Below are positions 51,327 to 60,169 of a DNA stretch of 64,000 bases, in pieces. Source of the DNA: Micromonosporaceae bacterium KJ-029. Its GTDB lineage: Bacteria > Actinomycetota > Actinomycetes > Mycobacteriales > Micromonosporaceae. The notes beneath the pieces are model-generated. The model saw nothing but the letters and a program-made list of their open reading frames with translations. It was not told the origin of the DNA and ran no database searches. Position numbers and translations under genes: made by a program. The stretch spans positions 1 to 64,000 of the forward strand of contig BIFP01000051.1 in assembly GCA_005402585.1 (NCBI GenBank), in the 5' to 3' direction. The number at the start of each line of letters is the position of its first letter. Position 1 is the first letter of the stretch.

Positions 51327-52714
51327 CTGGCGAGCAGTGCGACGGTTGCCAATGCCATCGCCGCGGTGCTGATCCACGTCACGCTACGACTGAGCCGCCC
51401 GCTGGCCCGCTTGCCCATCTGGTGGCGGTCGGCGCCGAACAGGGCCATCAGAATCAGCAGTGGCACCGCCGCGACGCCGCTGAGGACCGATGCGATGACG
51501 AGGGCCTGGATGACGTTCACGTGCAACAGGTTGAGGCCGACGCCGATCGCTGTTGCGAGCACGATGATCGCGTAGAAGGTGGGTTGGCGTCTGGGGCGCG
51601 CCGCCAGGCTGGCGGGTATCAACGCGGCTTCGTTGATCGCGTAGGCGGTTGACGCGGACAGTACGGGAATCGCCAGCACGCCGGTGCCGATGAACCCGGC
51701 GGCGAAGAGTATCGAGGCGACCTCGCCGGCGAACGGGGTCAGCGCTTGAGCGGCGTCGGCCGCCGTCTTTATGTCGGTCTTGCCGTTGTTGTGGAGAACG
51801 GTGGCGGTGCTGAGGATGATGCAATAGGCGACCAACTGGCTGAAGAACATGCCGATGAAGGTGTCGACTCGCGCCGATCGGATCTCGGCCGGGTCGGCGT
51901 TCGCTCTCTCTTCGACGGACAGCTTGCCCGCGGCTAGTTGGTCGTCGATCTCCTCGGCCGGCTGCCAGAAGAACAGATACGGCGAGAAAGTCGTCCCCAG
52001 GATCGCCACCAACAGGAGAAGAAACTGGCCGGACGTCTCGACGTGCGGTATGAAGGTGGCCGCCAACACCTGCGGTGGATGTGCATGGGACAGAATGGCC
52101 GCGCCGACGTACGCGAACAGAGTCAGCGTGAGCCACTTGAATGTCCTGAACAGCGTCCGGTATTTGCCGAGCAACTGGAAGCCGACCAGTACGACCGCCA
52201 GCGGAGCGATCAACCAGGACGTGCGTAGGTGGCCGTGCGTGAGCAGTTCCACGCCAGCGGCCACCGCCTGCAGATCGGCCGCGATGACGATGATGTTCGA
52301 CGCGGACAACGCGGCCACCGCCGCCGCGACCAGCCAGGCCGGGAACTTCCGGCGCAACGCGGTGCCCAGGCCGACGCCGGTCTGCAGCGCGATCCGCTGC
52401 GCCAGTTCCTGCACCGCCATCATCATCGGCAGCGTGAACAGGCCGGTCCAGAGCAGTCCGTACCCCGCCTGGGCACCAGCCTGGGCATAGGTGCCGATAG
52501 CGCTGGGATCGTCGTCGGCCGCCCCGGTGGTGATTCCCGGCCCCAGGACCCGCAACCACCCCCGCGGGCCTTGCCTGCGGGCCTCGGCGAGAGTCGGCCG
52601 TCGGGTGTCCTCGCCCTTCTGCCCACGCCGCTCGTACTCGGAGCCCGGCACCTCTACCGGCTTGCGTAACCAACGCAGAATGGGGTCTTGACGCTGATCG
52701 CGATCGGGCGGCAT
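51311..52714 (-). CDS. Nramp-related metal transporter with non-canonical metal site
   Basis: A 467-residue Nramp-fold protein with 11 or so helices. The helix-1 metal motif is DPSA at 69-72 (canonical DPGN), and the helix-6 motif reads TTFSPYLFF where transition-metal Nramps have the MPH motif. Loss of the methionine and asparagine is the hallmark described for Nramp-related magnesium transporters (NRMT), so Mg2+ rather than Mn2+/Fe2+ is likely. ATG 52714 follows AAGGTGGG. A long structured leader lies upstream (52796-52874). Confidence 0.85.
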   Translation of the reverse strand: MPPDRDQRQDPILRWLRKPVEVPGSEYERRGQKGEDTRRPTLAEARRQGPRGWLRVLGPGITTGAADDDPSAIGTYAQAGAQAGYGLLWTGLFTLPMMMAVQELAQRIALQTGVGLGTALRRKFPAWLVAAAVAALSASNIIVIAADLQAVAAGVELLTHGHLRTSWLIAPLAVVLVGFQLLGKYRTLFRTFKWLTLTLFAYVGAAILSHAHPPQVLAATFIPHVETSGQFLLLLVAILGTTFSPYLFFWQPAEEIDDQLAAGKLSVEERANADPAEIRSARVDTFIGMFFSQLVAYCIILSTATVLHNNGKTDIKTAADAAQALTPFAGEVASILFAAGFIGTGVLAIPVLSASTAYAINEAALIPASLAARPRRQPTFYAIIVLATAIGVGLNLLHVNVIQALVIASVLSGVAAVPLLILMALFGADRHQMGKRASGRLSRSVTWISTAAMALATVALLASLLLR

Positions 52715-53096
52715 TCAACCCACCTTGCGATAACGGGACCGCGGTCGCGATCAACTGTCGAGCAACTGGTCAGTCCAGTAACAGGCAGCGAGCAACCTGG
52801 TCGACCCGGCCCTCTCGGGTCATCGAGGGGAGAAGCACCCAGGCGCCGAACGGAGGCGAGTCTCCCCGACCAGGAAATCCGGCAACCGCGGCTGTTATCG
52901 GGTAACCCTAACCCCGTCGTTCCTCGTCACCCGGGGTTTGGCGAGAATCCACCGTGACGGTGACCAGGAAGGCCGCGTGATCGGTCGTCCCGCTCATGCG
53001 GATCGACCTGCTGGACCGCTCCGGAACGGCCGTACCGAGCAACGGCCGCCGGCGACGTCGGGATGCGGTACGGAGCGCGTCGCCGACCGAACCCGC
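52715..53096. other. 382-base spacer and leader between sthA and the Nramp gene
   Basis: Both flanking genes read on the minus strand. The part nearest the Nramp start folds as described at 52796-52874, and another small hairpin ACTGG-ACTGA-CCAGT lies at 52765-52779. An inverted GTTA-N5-TAAC lies near 52893-52905. No gene seen. Confidence 0.5.
52796..52874 (-). ncRNA. Putative structured leader RNA of the Nramp-related gene
   Basis: On the minus strand three perfect stems form a compact three-way junction. P1 pairs 52874-52868 with 52802-52796 (7 bp), P2 pairs 52867-52861 with 52833-52827 (7 bp), and P3 pairs 52821-52816 with 52808-52803 (6 bp). P1 is flush with both P2 and P3; only 5 bases link P2 to P3. 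P2's loop can form a further CGCC/GGCG stem. It does not match M-box or yybP-ykoY conserved sequences as I remember them. A riboswitch for metal control is inferred. Confidence 0.5.
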
Positions 53097-54500
53097 TCAG
53101 CCGTCGATCCGGGTGATGTTGCGGATCTTGTTCGCGGCGTCGAGCGCGGCCACCTTGTACGCCTCGGCGAGAGTGGGATAGTTGAACACCGTGTCGACCA
53201 GGTAGTCGACCGTGCCGCCGCAGCCCATCACCGCCTGCCCGATATGGACGATCTCGGTGGCGCCGGTGCCGAAGACGTGTACGCCGAGCAGCCGGCCGTC
53301 GTCCGGCGAGACGAGCAGCTTCAACATCCCGTACGAGTCACCCACGATCTGGCCGCGGGCCAGCTCGCGGTAGCGCGCGATGCCCACCTCGAACGGCGTC
53401 GAGCTGTCGGTCAGTTCCTCCTCGGTTCTCCCGACGAAACTGATCTCCGGAATCGTGTAGATGCCGATCGGCTGCAACCCGTGCATCGCGCGGGCCGGCT
53501 CGCCGCAGGCGTGCTGCGCGGCCAGCCGGCCCTGTTCCATCGACGTGGACGCCAACGCCGGGAAGCCGATAACGTCACCCACCGCGTAGATGTTCTCCAC
53601 CACGGTGCGGTAGTGCGCGTCCACCTCGATCCGGCCGCGCCGGTCCGCCGTCAGCCCGGCGGCTTCCAGGGCCAGGCCGTCGGTCTGACCCTGCCGGCCG
53701 GCCGAGTACATGACGGTGTCCGCGACGATCTTCTTGCCGCTCTTGAGGATGCACAGCGCGGCGCTCTGGTGTCTCTCCACCGCGGCGACCTCCTCGCCGA
53801 AGCGGAACGTCACGGACAGGTCGCGCAGGTGGTACTTGAGCGACTCGATGACCTCCTCGTCGCAGAAGTCGAGCATCCGCTCGCGGCGTTCGACCACGGT
53901 GACCTTGGTGCCGAGGGCGGCGAACATGGACGCGTACTCCATGCCGATCACCCCTGCGCCGACCACGACCATGCTGCGGGGCACGGCCTGGAGGTTGATC
54001 ACTCCGTCGGAGTCCACGATCGTCCGCTCGTCGAAGTCGACGCTGTCCGGGCGGGCCGGGCGGGTGCCCGCGGCGATGATGGCCCTTTCGAAGGTGACCT
54101 TGGACTCGCGGCCGGAGCCGGCGTCGACCCAGACGGAGTGCGCGTCGGCGAACCGTCCGGTGCCGGTGATCATCGCGACCCGGTTGCGGGCCAGCTGGTT
54201 GCGGATCACGTCGGTCTGCCGGTTGATCACGTGCTGGGTCCGGGCGGCCAGGTCGCTGACCGTGATCTCCTCCTTGACCCGGTAGCTGCTGCCGTACAGG
54301 TCGCGCTGGCTCAGGCCGGTGAGGTAGAGCACGGCCTCCCGCAGGGTCTTGGACGGGACGGTGCCGGTGTTGATGCACACCCCGCCGATCATGTCGCGCC
54401 GGTCCACGATGCCGACCCGCCGGCCGAGCTTGGCGGCGGCGATCGCGGCCTTCTGCCCGCTGGGCCCGGAGCCCAGCACCAACACGTCGTAGTCGTACAC
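53097..54500 (-). CDS. sthA: Soluble NAD(P) transhydrogenase
   Basis: A 467-residue flavoprotein of the pyridine nucleotide-disulfide oxidoreductase family. FAD site [15 protein letters not shown], the single-cysteine [15 protein letters not shown] (no redox disulfide, as in SthA), second Rossmann [13 protein letters not shown], and [15 protein letters not shown]. It moves reducing equivalents between NADPH and NAD. GTG 54500 gives the family's N-terminus; a longer frame overlaps the ArsR promoter. Confidence 0.92.
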   Translation of the reverse strand: MYDYDVLVLGSGPSGQKAAIAAAKLGRRVGIVDRRDMIGGVCINTGTVPSKTLREAVLYLTGLSQRDLYGSSYRVKEEITVSDLAARTQHVINRQTDVIRNQLARNRVAMITGTGRFADAHSVWVDAGSGRESKVTFERAIIAAGTRPARPDSVDFDERTIVDSDGVINLQAVPRSMVVVGAGVIGMEYASMFAALGTKVTVVERRERMLDFCDEEVIESLKYHLRDLSVTFRFGEEVAAVERHQSAALCILKSGKKIVADTVMYSAGRQGQTDGLALEAAGLTADRRGRIEVDAHYRTVVENIYAVGDVIGFPALASTSMEQGRLAAQHACGEPARAMHGLQPIGIYTIPEISFVGRTEEELTDSSTPFEVGIARYRELARGQIVGDSYGMLKLLVSPDDGRLLGVHVFGTGATEIVHIGQAVMGCGGTVDYLVDTVFNYPTLAEAYKVAALDAANKIRNITRIDG

Positions 54501-54561
54501 GAGGGTAAGCGTCGCAAGATGTCGCTGCCCGCGCCAGAGCTGGCTCCCACGCCCGCCACGC

Positions 54562-54591
54562 TTGACATGCAAGTTATTGCTTGCCTATCGT
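54562..54591 (+). promoter_or_regulatory. Leaderless promoter and ArsR site
   Basis: TTGACA (54562-54567), 18 bases, TATCGT (54586-54591). The GTG at 54599 lies at the expected transcription start, so the mRNA is probably leaderless. The spacer holds GCAAG-N6-CTTGC, a repressor-sized dyad. Confidence 0.7.
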
Positions 54592-54598
54592 TCCGGCG

Positions 54599-54883
54599 GT
54601 GGGCGACGTCTACAAGGCGCTGGCGGACCCGACCCGGCGTGCCATCCTCGACGAGTTGCAGGAGCGCGGCGGCCAGACGCTGTTCGAGTTGTGTGCCCGG
54701 CTGACCGGCAAGGGGCTCACCTCGTCGCGGCAGGCCATCTCCCAGCATCTCGCCGTCCTGGGCGAGGCCGGGCTGGTGGTGATCCGCCGCGAGGGCAGGT
54801 ACATGTTCATCGACCTCGACACGTCCCCCCTTCGACAGATCTACCAGCGATGGAAGGTAGGACCATGCGCATCGGACACATGA
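54599..54883 (+). CDS. ArsR-family regulator
   Basis: A 94-residue winged-helix protein: YKALADPTRRAILDELQERGGQTLFELCARL, SRQAISQHLAVLGEAGLVVIRREGRY. Its end overlaps the VOC gene by 19 bases, so regulator and enzyme are co-translated. Probably autorepressed through the GCAAG dyad. Confidence 0.9.
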   Translation: MGDVYKALADPTRRAILDELQERGGQTLFELCARLTGKGLTSSRQAISQHLAVLGEAGLVVIRREGRYMFIDLDTSPLRQIYQRWKVGPCASDT

Positions 54884-55254
54884 GCATCCTGGTCGACGAC
54901 CAGGACAAGGCGTTGGCGTTCTATACCGGCGTGCTCGGCTTCGTGAAGAAGACCGAGATCCCGCTGGGGGCGCACAAGTGGCTGACCGTGGTGTCCCCGG
55001 AAGAACCCGACGGCGTGGAACTCGTGCTCGAACCCGACCAGCACCCGGCGGCCGCTACCTTCAAGAAGGCCCTCGTCGCGGATGGGATCCCGTACACCGT
55101 GTTCGGCGTGCCAAACGTGCCGGCCGAGTACGAGCGGTTGAAGGGGCTCGGGGTGACCTTCACCCAGGAACCGTTGAGCATGGGCGGCATGACGACCGCG
55201 GTCTTCGACGACACCTGCGGCAACCTGATCCAGATCGCGGCGCCGGAGGCGTAG
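54865..55254 (+). CDS. VOC-family protein linked to ArsR
   Basis: A 129-residue VOC protein: HMSILVDDQDKALAFYTGVLGFVKKTEI, GVELVLEPDQHPAA, VFDDTCGNLIQIAAPEA. GGAAGGT precedes ATG 54865. This ArsR-VOC pair is a common small detoxification-type unit. Confidence 0.9.
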   Translation: MRIGHMSILVDDQDKALAFYTGVLGFVKKTEIPLGAHKWLTVVSPEEPDGVELVLEPDQHPAAATFKKALVADGIPYTVFGVPNVPAEYERLKGLGVTFTQEPLSMGGMTTAVFDDTCGNLIQIAAPEA

Positions 55255-55285
55255 CCTTCGGCGCCGCGACCGGTGAGCGCTCGCG

Positions 55286-56251
55286 TCAGGAGGTAACGGG
55301 GGCTGGTGCGGGGCTCATCCGGAAGTCCGGGTCGATCTGCGCGGTGAGGTCGAGCCCGGCGCGGTCGTTGGCCCACGCCTCGGCGTTGCGCCGGTGGAAC
55401 TCGTGCGCCCAGCGGGTGAACGCCGCCCAGTCCTGGACGGTGTCGTCCACGGTGTCGGCCAACCGTCCCAGCACGGCTCGGTTGGCCTGCTCCAGGTCGT
55501 CGAGCGGCCCGACCGTGCCGCGTTCGGCCCGGCGGACGTACGCCGAGCGGCTCATCCAGGTGAGCAGGTCGGCGCCGACGTGCTCGCGCAGGAACGCCAC
55601 GTCGGTGGCGTCCTCGACCTTGTTGCCGACCACGGACAGGGCCACCCCGTAGTCGCGGGCGTAGCCGGCGTACTGGTGGTAGACACCGACGCTGCGCACC
55701 GTCGGCTCGCAGACGAGGAACGTCCGGTCGAAGCGGGTGAACAGGCCCGAGGCGAACGAGTCGGCGCCGGCGGTCATGTCCACCACCACGTACTCGCCGG
55801 GCCCGTCGAGCAGGTGGTTGAGCAGTAACTCGACCGCGCCGACCTTGGCGTGGTAGCAGGCCACGCCGAGGTCGGCGGTGCTGAACTCACCGGTCACCGC
55901 CATCCGTACCCCACCGACCACGCCGACGCAGGCCGCGTAGACCGGGTTGTCCTCCACCACCCGCAGCAGCCGCGAGCCCCGACCCGGCGGGGTGGTCTTC
56001 ACCATCTCGGCCGCGGAGCCGATGCGTGGGTTGTCGCCGCGCAGATACTCCTTGATCGCCGGCAGGTGCTCGCCCAGCGGCGTGGTCGCCCGGGCGGCGT
56101 GCGCCGGGCCACCGAGGGCCACCGCGAGGTGCTGGTTGATGTCCGCGTCGACGGCCAGCACGGGCCGGCCCTCGGCGGCGAGATGGCGGGCGAACAGCGC
56201 GGCGAGGGTGGTCTTCCCGCTGCCACCCTTGCCGACGAACGCGATCTTCAT
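55286..56251 (-). CDS. CooC-like P-loop ATPase
   Basis: A 321-residue MinD/CooC-type nucleotide-binding protein. Deviant Walker A GKGGSGKTT, VLAVDADINQHLAV switch region and YVVVDMTAGADSFASGL. CooC proteins insert nickel into carbon monoxide dehydrogenase; no such enzyme is nearby, so a different metal or protein-maturation client is likely. It follows the SCO5389-type gene by 64 bases and has its own Zur/Fur-like box at 56268-56288. Confidence 0.85.
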   Translation of the reverse strand: MKIAFVGKGGSGKTTLAALFARHLAAEGRPVLAVDADINQHLAVALGGPAHAARATTPLGEHLPAIKEYLRGDNPRIGSAAEMVKTTPPGRGSRLLRVVEDNPVYAACVGVVGGVRMAVTGEFSTADLGVACYHAKVGAVELLLNHLLDGPGEYVVVDMTAGADSFASGLFTRFDRTFLVCEPTVRSVGVYHQYAGYARDYGVALSVVGNKVEDATDVAFLREHVGADLLTWMSRSAYVRRAERGTVGPLDDLEQANRAVLGRLADTVDDTVQDWAAFTRWAHEFHRRNAEAWANDRAGLDLTAQIDPDFRMSPAPAPVTS

Positions 56252-56267
56252 CGACGCCACCCATTCC

Positions 56268-56288
56268 AAATGCTAACGGTAACCATTT
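56268..56288. promoter_or_regulatory. Zur/Fur-like box upstream of the CooC-like gene
   Basis: A 21-bp imperfect palindrome with outer AAATG...CATTT, 17 bases before ATG 56251. By my count it shares about 12 of 21 positions with the recalled mycobacterial Zur consensus. Confidence 0.45.
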
Positions 56289-56315
56289 CCATAAGCGGCA
56301 TGGTAGTCGGTCGGA

Positions 56316-56708
56316 TCAGCAGTCACGCAGTTCGGGGGACTGGTTGAGCAGTTGGCCGCGGACGGAGACGAAGCGACGGTAGGTGTCGGAGTCGACGGCG
56401 GACGGTCGGAACGCCGCGACCCGGTGGCAGTTCTGGAACGCCAGCTTGACGCCGAAGTGGCGCTCCAGGCTGGACCGGATCGCGTCGCTGGCCAGGGCGC
56501 GCAGCAACTGGCCCCGCTCCGCCTCGCCGGGCGGAGGTACTTCGTTGTCGGCGAACTCGGCGCCGGAGGACTCCAACGCCGCCGCCACCCGGCTGACGGT
56601 CTGCCAGGCGTACGGCAGTGACTCGCGTACGCAGGCCACGAAGGCGTCGTCGGCGACGGACCCGGACTCGGCGGCGCGCAGAAGGCTCGGCGGCACGGTG
56701 AGAGACAT
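56316..56708 (-). CDS. SCO5389-family protein
   Basis: A 130-residue conserved actinomycete protein: DDAFVACVRESLPYAWQTV, ALASDAIRSSLERHFGVKLAFQNCHRVA, SVRGQLLNQSPELRDC at the very end. Family function is not known to me. GAGGAG precedes ATG 56708. Likely in one unit with the CooC-like ATPase. Confidence 0.88.
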   Translation of the reverse strand: MSLTVPPSLLRAAESGSVADDAFVACVRESLPYAWQTVSRVAAALESSGAEFADNEVPPPGEAERGQLLRALASDAIRSSLERHFGVKLAFQNCHRVAAFRPSAVDSDTYRRFVSVRGQLLNQSPELRDC

Positions 56709-56724
56709 GCTTCTCCTCGGGTAT

Positions 56725-56745
56725 TAACGACTACGGTTGTCGTTA
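56725..56745. promoter_or_regulatory. Zur/Fur-like 21-bp box
   Basis: TAACGAC-N7-GTCGTTA is a perfect dyad 17 bases before the SCO5389-type start. In minus-strand reading it matches the recalled Zur palindrome TAATGAAAATC... at 14 of 21 positions by my count. It could also serve the divergent permease gene. Confidence 0.5.
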
Positions 56746-56838
56746 TCGTTACGGAGTGAGCACACCATGTCACGGTGGGCGGTGTCAACGCCCCGGTCTG
56801 GCTCCGCCTGTCGCGACCTCGCCGCCGACAATGGCGCG

Positions 56839-57636
56839 ATGAACGGCACCGTGATCAGCCTCGGACCGGCCTACGCCGGAGTGCTCGCACTGCTCGCGCT
56901 CGTCGGCGCCGGGGTGGTCGCCTGGTTCCGGGTGGGTGCGCCGGGTGCGGTGGCGACCGCCGCCGTACGGGCCACGGTCCAGCTGGCCACCGTCTCGCTG
57001 GTCATCGTGGCGGTACTGCGCTCGTGGTGGCTGACCGTCGCCTTCGTCGTGGCGATGTACGCCGTCGCGACGGTGACCGCCGCGCGCCGGATCAGCACAC
57101 TACGGACCGGCTGGCCCGCGACGTTGCCGATCGGGCTCGGAGTGCTACCGGCCCTCGTCCTGCTGCTGGCCGCCCGGGTACTACCGCCCACCCCGCTGGC
57201 GCTGCTGCCCACCGCTGGCATCCTGATCGGCGGGGCGATGACCGCGACCACGCTCGCCGGGAAGCGGGCCCTGGACGAACTGCGGGCCCGGCACGGCGAG
57301 TACGAGGCGGGGCTCGCGCTCGGGCTGCCGGACCGCGATGCCGCACTGGAGATCTGCCGGCCGGCAGCCAGCCAGGCGCTCATCCCGGCTCTGGACCAGA
57401 CCCGCACGGTCGGCCTGGTCACCTTGCCCGGCGCTTTCGTCGGCGTCCTGCTCGGCGGTGCCTCCCCGATCCAGGCGGGCGCGGCGCAGCTGCTGATCCT
57501 GGTGGCGCTGCTGGCGGTGGAGGCGGTCGCGGTCGCCGCCACCGTGGAACTCGTAGCCCGGGGCCGGCTGCGGGCCGCCACGCCCGAGCCGGCCCCGCAG
57601 CCGGCAGTGGTCGGGTCTGCCGGTCGAGCCGGCTGA
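56839..57636 (+). CDS. FetB/YbbM-type ABC transporter permease
   Basis: A 265-residue UPF0014/FetB permease with seven hydrophobic segments: AVRATVQLATVSLVIVAVL, MTATTLAGKRALDEL, LVTLPGAFVGVLLGGASPIQA. FetAB exports iron in E. coli; no FetA ATPase gene is here. ATG 56839 was chosen as the start matching family length. Divergent from the SCO5389-type gene. Confidence 0.87.
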   Translation: MNGTVISLGPAYAGVLALLALVGAGVVAWFRVGAPGAVATAAVRATVQLATVSLVIVAVLRSWWLTVAFVVAMYAVATVTAARRISTLRTGWPATLPIGLGVLPALVLLLAARVLPPTPLALLPTAGILIGGAMTATTLAGKRALDELRARHGEYEAGLALGLPDRDAALEICRPAASQALIPALDQTRTVGLVTLPGAFVGVLLGGASPIQAGAAQLLILVALLAVEAVAVAATVELVARGRLRAATPEPAPQPAVVGSAGRAG

Positions 57637-57677
57637 AAGTGCCCTGCCGGCGGGACGTCGCTGCGATACTCGCTTGG

Positions 57678-58484
57678 ATGGCGGTTGTGGGACGGCGGTG
57701 GGCATGGCTCGCGGTGCTGCTTGTCGGCATCGCGCTGTACCTGGTGGTGCTGCTCGCCGTGGTCGCCACCCGGAACGCCATCCTGCTGCTGTTGCTGATC
57801 GTGATCGGTGCCTCCATCGCGCCGGCCGCGTTCCTCACCTTCGCGCAAGCTCGCCCCGGGGGCTGGCAGGTTCCCGGTTCGATCGTGGCCGTGGCGGTGG
57901 TCCTCGGCGGCGTGATCGGCGTCGCCGCCGCGGGCTGGATCGAGTACGACACGCTGCGCCGGCTCGGCGTCCTGCCGACGTTGCTCGTCGGGCTGGTCGA
58001 GGAGGCGGCGAAGCTGGTCGTACCCGTGGTGATCCTGTTGGTGTGGCGGCGCCGACCCCGATCACCGGCCGACGGTCTGGTGATCGGCGTGGCGTCCGGC
58101 GCTGGCTTCGCGGCGCTCGAAACCATGGGGTACGCGCTCACGGCGCTGGTCACCTCGAAGGGCGACCTCATTGTCGTCGAGGAGACCCTGCTGTTCCGGG
58201 GCCTGACCGCCCCCGCCGCGCACCTGTCCTGGACCGGGTTGGCCGCCGGGGCGTTGTTCGCGCTGGCCGCCGCACCCAGCGCCCGCCGGTGGCTGGTGTT
58301 CGTGCTGACGTTCCTGGCCGTGGCGATCCTGCACGCCGCCTGGGACACCTTCAACACGCCCGTGGCGTACGTCGTCATCGGGGTTGTGTCGCTCGGCTGG
58401 GTGCTCCTGGAACTCCACCGTTACCGCAGGTCGGACCCAAGATCGACCGTGACAGGTGGGCCGGGCACTGAACCACGCGGGTAG
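57678..58484 (+). CDS. PrsW-family intramembrane metalloprotease
   Basis: A 268-residue multi-helix protein of the M82/PrsW family. The catalytic-site motifs are EEAAK (Glu108-109), LETMGY (Glu148), AHLSWTG and LHAAWD histidines. PrsW cleaves anti-sigma factors in B. subtilis; the client here is unknown. ATG 57678 follows the FetB gene by 41 bases. Confidence 0.87.
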   Translation: MAVVGRRWAWLAVLLVGIALYLVVLLAVVATRNAILLLLLIVIGASIAPAAFLTFAQARPGGWQVPGSIVAVAVVLGGVIGVAAAGWIEYDTLRRLGVLPTLLVGLVEEAAKLVVPVVILLVWRRRPRSPADGLVIGVASGAGFAALETMGYALTALVTSKGDLIVVEETLLFRGLTAPAAHLSWTGLAAGALFALAAAPSARRWLVFVLTFLAVAILHAAWDTFNTPVAYVVIGVVSLGWVLLELHRYRRSDPRSTVTGGPGTEPRG

Positions 58485-58650
58485 CCGTCCTTGTCCCGGC
58501 GGTTTCGCCCCGACCGGGCGGATCGGCCCGGCTCTGCGTTCCCTGGCGCGGCCCGGCCGAGGCTGTTTGCCGGACGCCGGGTCGGGAATGCGATGTCCGC
58601 GTGGCGCGGCTCATGCCGCGACCAGACGCCGACGGTACGGGGAGGTCGAC

Positions 58651-58809
58651 ATGGGTGACCGGCAGAAGCTGCACGAACTGCGGCAGCAGGCCCACAACGC
58701 GGGCATCGAGGGCAACTCCAAGATGACCGAGGACCAACTGCGTGACGCCCTGCGGAGGACCGGCAAGGGCGAGCAACCGCAGATGGCCAAGCAGCAGGCC
58801 AAACGCTGA
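58651..58809 (+). CDS. Small Rho_N/SAP-like peptide
   Basis: A 52-residue basic protein: MGDRQKLHELRQQAHNAGI, then EGNSKMTEDQLRDALRR, resembling the Rho N-terminal/SAP nucleic-acid-binding motif. GGGGAGG precedes ATG 58651. Possibly binds DNA or RNA; unknown role. Confidence 0.75.
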   Translation: MGDRQKLHELRQQAHNAGIEGNSKMTEDQLRDALRRTGKGEQPQMAKQQAKR

Positions 58810-59112
58810 CACCTCGTCGTCGGCGCCGGCACCGGTAGGTGCCGGTGCCGACGGCTGCCTGCGGACCGCCCCCTCCGGCCGTACCTGCCACCCCCCGAGC
58901 GCGCCCGCGCTGGGGGCTTTTGTCTCCGCACTGAGCCGATCCGACACTCGTGCCCCAGCCGGTCGGACCGGAGGCTGCCGCGCGAGATGTCCGGGCTGTC
59001 GCGTGATCACGCGATTTCCGGGAAGACGCGCCCCGCCTCACATCACCAGTTCACCGCAGTGAGCCGGTTCGGCCGGCAGCTGCCGGGCAACCACAGATGA
59101 AGGAGTGACGGA
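58810..59112. other. Spacer with terminator and SRPBCC leader
   Basis: About 300 bases without a gene. It contains the terminator at 58891-58922 and the ribosome site GAAGGAG before ATG 59113. I see nothing else definite. Confidence 0.5.
58891..58922 (+). terminator. Intrinsic terminator with T tract
   Basis: CCCC-CG-AGCGCG pairs with CGCGCT-G-GGGG, followed by CTTTT. It ends the small Rho_N-like gene. Confidence 0.8.
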
Positions 59113-60108
59113 ATGAGCCGAAGCAGCACGATGGACGTGCGGTCGGTGACGGAGCCCCTGGGGGTCGAGCGGGTGAGCCAGCCCAACGGGGCGGAGGGGG
59201 TGGCCCGCCTGCTGGGCTGGCTCAGTCTCGGCCTCGGCGCGGCCTCCCTCGGCGCCGGGCGCGAGATGAGTCGGCTGTGCGGCGTGGACGACTCCCGCGT
59301 AGCCCGGACCGTGCTGCGGATCGCCGGCCTCCGGGAACTGGGGCACGCCGCGACGCTGCTGGTGCCGCGCCGTGCCGGCTGGGGTGCGTGGACCCGGGTC
59401 GCCGGAGATGTCATGGACCTGACCGCATGTGCGATGGCCCTGCGCTCCCGCCGGGGGCCGCGGCGACGGCGCCTGCTGCTCGCGACCTCGGCGGTCGCCG
59501 GCATCACCGCCGTCGACGTGTACGCGGCGGTACGCGCCGCGAGTCGCCCCCGACCGCTGGAAGGTGAGCGGGTGACCGCGTCGGTGACGGTCAACCGCGG
59601 TGTCGAGGAGACCTACCAGTACTGGCACGACTTCTACAACCTCCCGCGCTTCATGTACCACCTACAGTCGGTTCGGCGGATCGGGGAGGGGCGCACCCGA
59701 TGGACGGCCAAGGCACCGGCCGGCCGAACCGTCGAGTGGGACGCGGAGATCGTGGCGGACCGGACCAACCAGCTGATCGCCTGGCAGTCGGTCGACGGCT
59801 CGCCCGTGCCGAACTCCGGGCGGGTGGAGTTCCGGCGCGCCGCCGGTGGGCGCGGCACGGAGGTGCGGGTCGAACTCGAGGTCATCCCGCCCGGCCGCAA
59901 GGTGGGCGCCCTGGTGGCGAAGATCTTCGGTGAGAACCCGCAGCAGCAGGTCCGCGACGATCTGCGGCGGTTCAAGCAGGTCATCGAGACCGGCGAGATC
60001 ACCCGGTCGGACAGCAACCCCGACGGCATCAGCGTGCGGCGACAGATGAATCAGCGCCCGGGGCAACCCCTGGCGACCCCGATCGAGAGGCCGGTGGCGA
60101 CCCGATGA
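59113..60108 (+). CDS. Membrane-anchored SRPBCC/cyclase-like protein
   Basis: A 331-residue protein: N-terminal 150 residues with three to four hydrophobic helices (LLGWLSLGLGAASLGAG, LLLATSAVAGITAVDVYAA), then an SRPBCC domain (about 155-300: SVTVNRGVEETYQYWHDFYNLPRFMYHL, EWDAEIVADRTNQLIAWQS). GAAGGAG lies before ATG 59113. Followed 61 bases on by a formaldehyde-dehydrogenase-like gene; such pairs recur in actinomycetes. Confidence 0.82.
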   Translation: MSRSSTMDVRSVTEPLGVERVSQPNGAEGVARLLGWLSLGLGAASLGAGREMSRLCGVDDSRVARTVLRIAGLRELGHAATLLVPRRAGWGAWTRVAGDVMDLTACAMALRSRRGPRRRRLLLATSAVAGITAVDVYAAVRAASRPRPLEGERVTASVTVNRGVEETYQYWHDFYNLPRFMYHLQSVRRIGEGRTRWTAKAPAGRTVEWDAEIVADRTNQLIAWQSVDGSPVPNSGRVEFRRAAGGRGTEVRVELEVIPPGRKVGALVAKIFGENPQQQVRDDLRRFKQVIETGEITRSDSNPDGISVRRQMNQRPGQPLATPIERPVATR

Positions 60109-60169
60109 ACGAGCGGATCATCAGGAGCGGTGCGTCCCACCAGGGCGCCGAGCGAAGCGGAGTGCCGGC

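Noticed and set aside
52796-52874. M-box or yybP-ykoY riboswitch
   Set aside because: The conserved core sequences I recall for these classes are absent, although the fold is convincing; reported instead as an unknown structured leader.
52688-52957. 89-codon plus-strand frame upstream of sthA
   Set aside because: No ribosome site, no recognisable composition, and it overlaps the Nramp leader.
55286-56251. Nickel insertion for carbon monoxide dehydrogenase
   Set aside because: The ATPase is CooC-like, but no CooS, CooF or hydrogenase gene is in the window.
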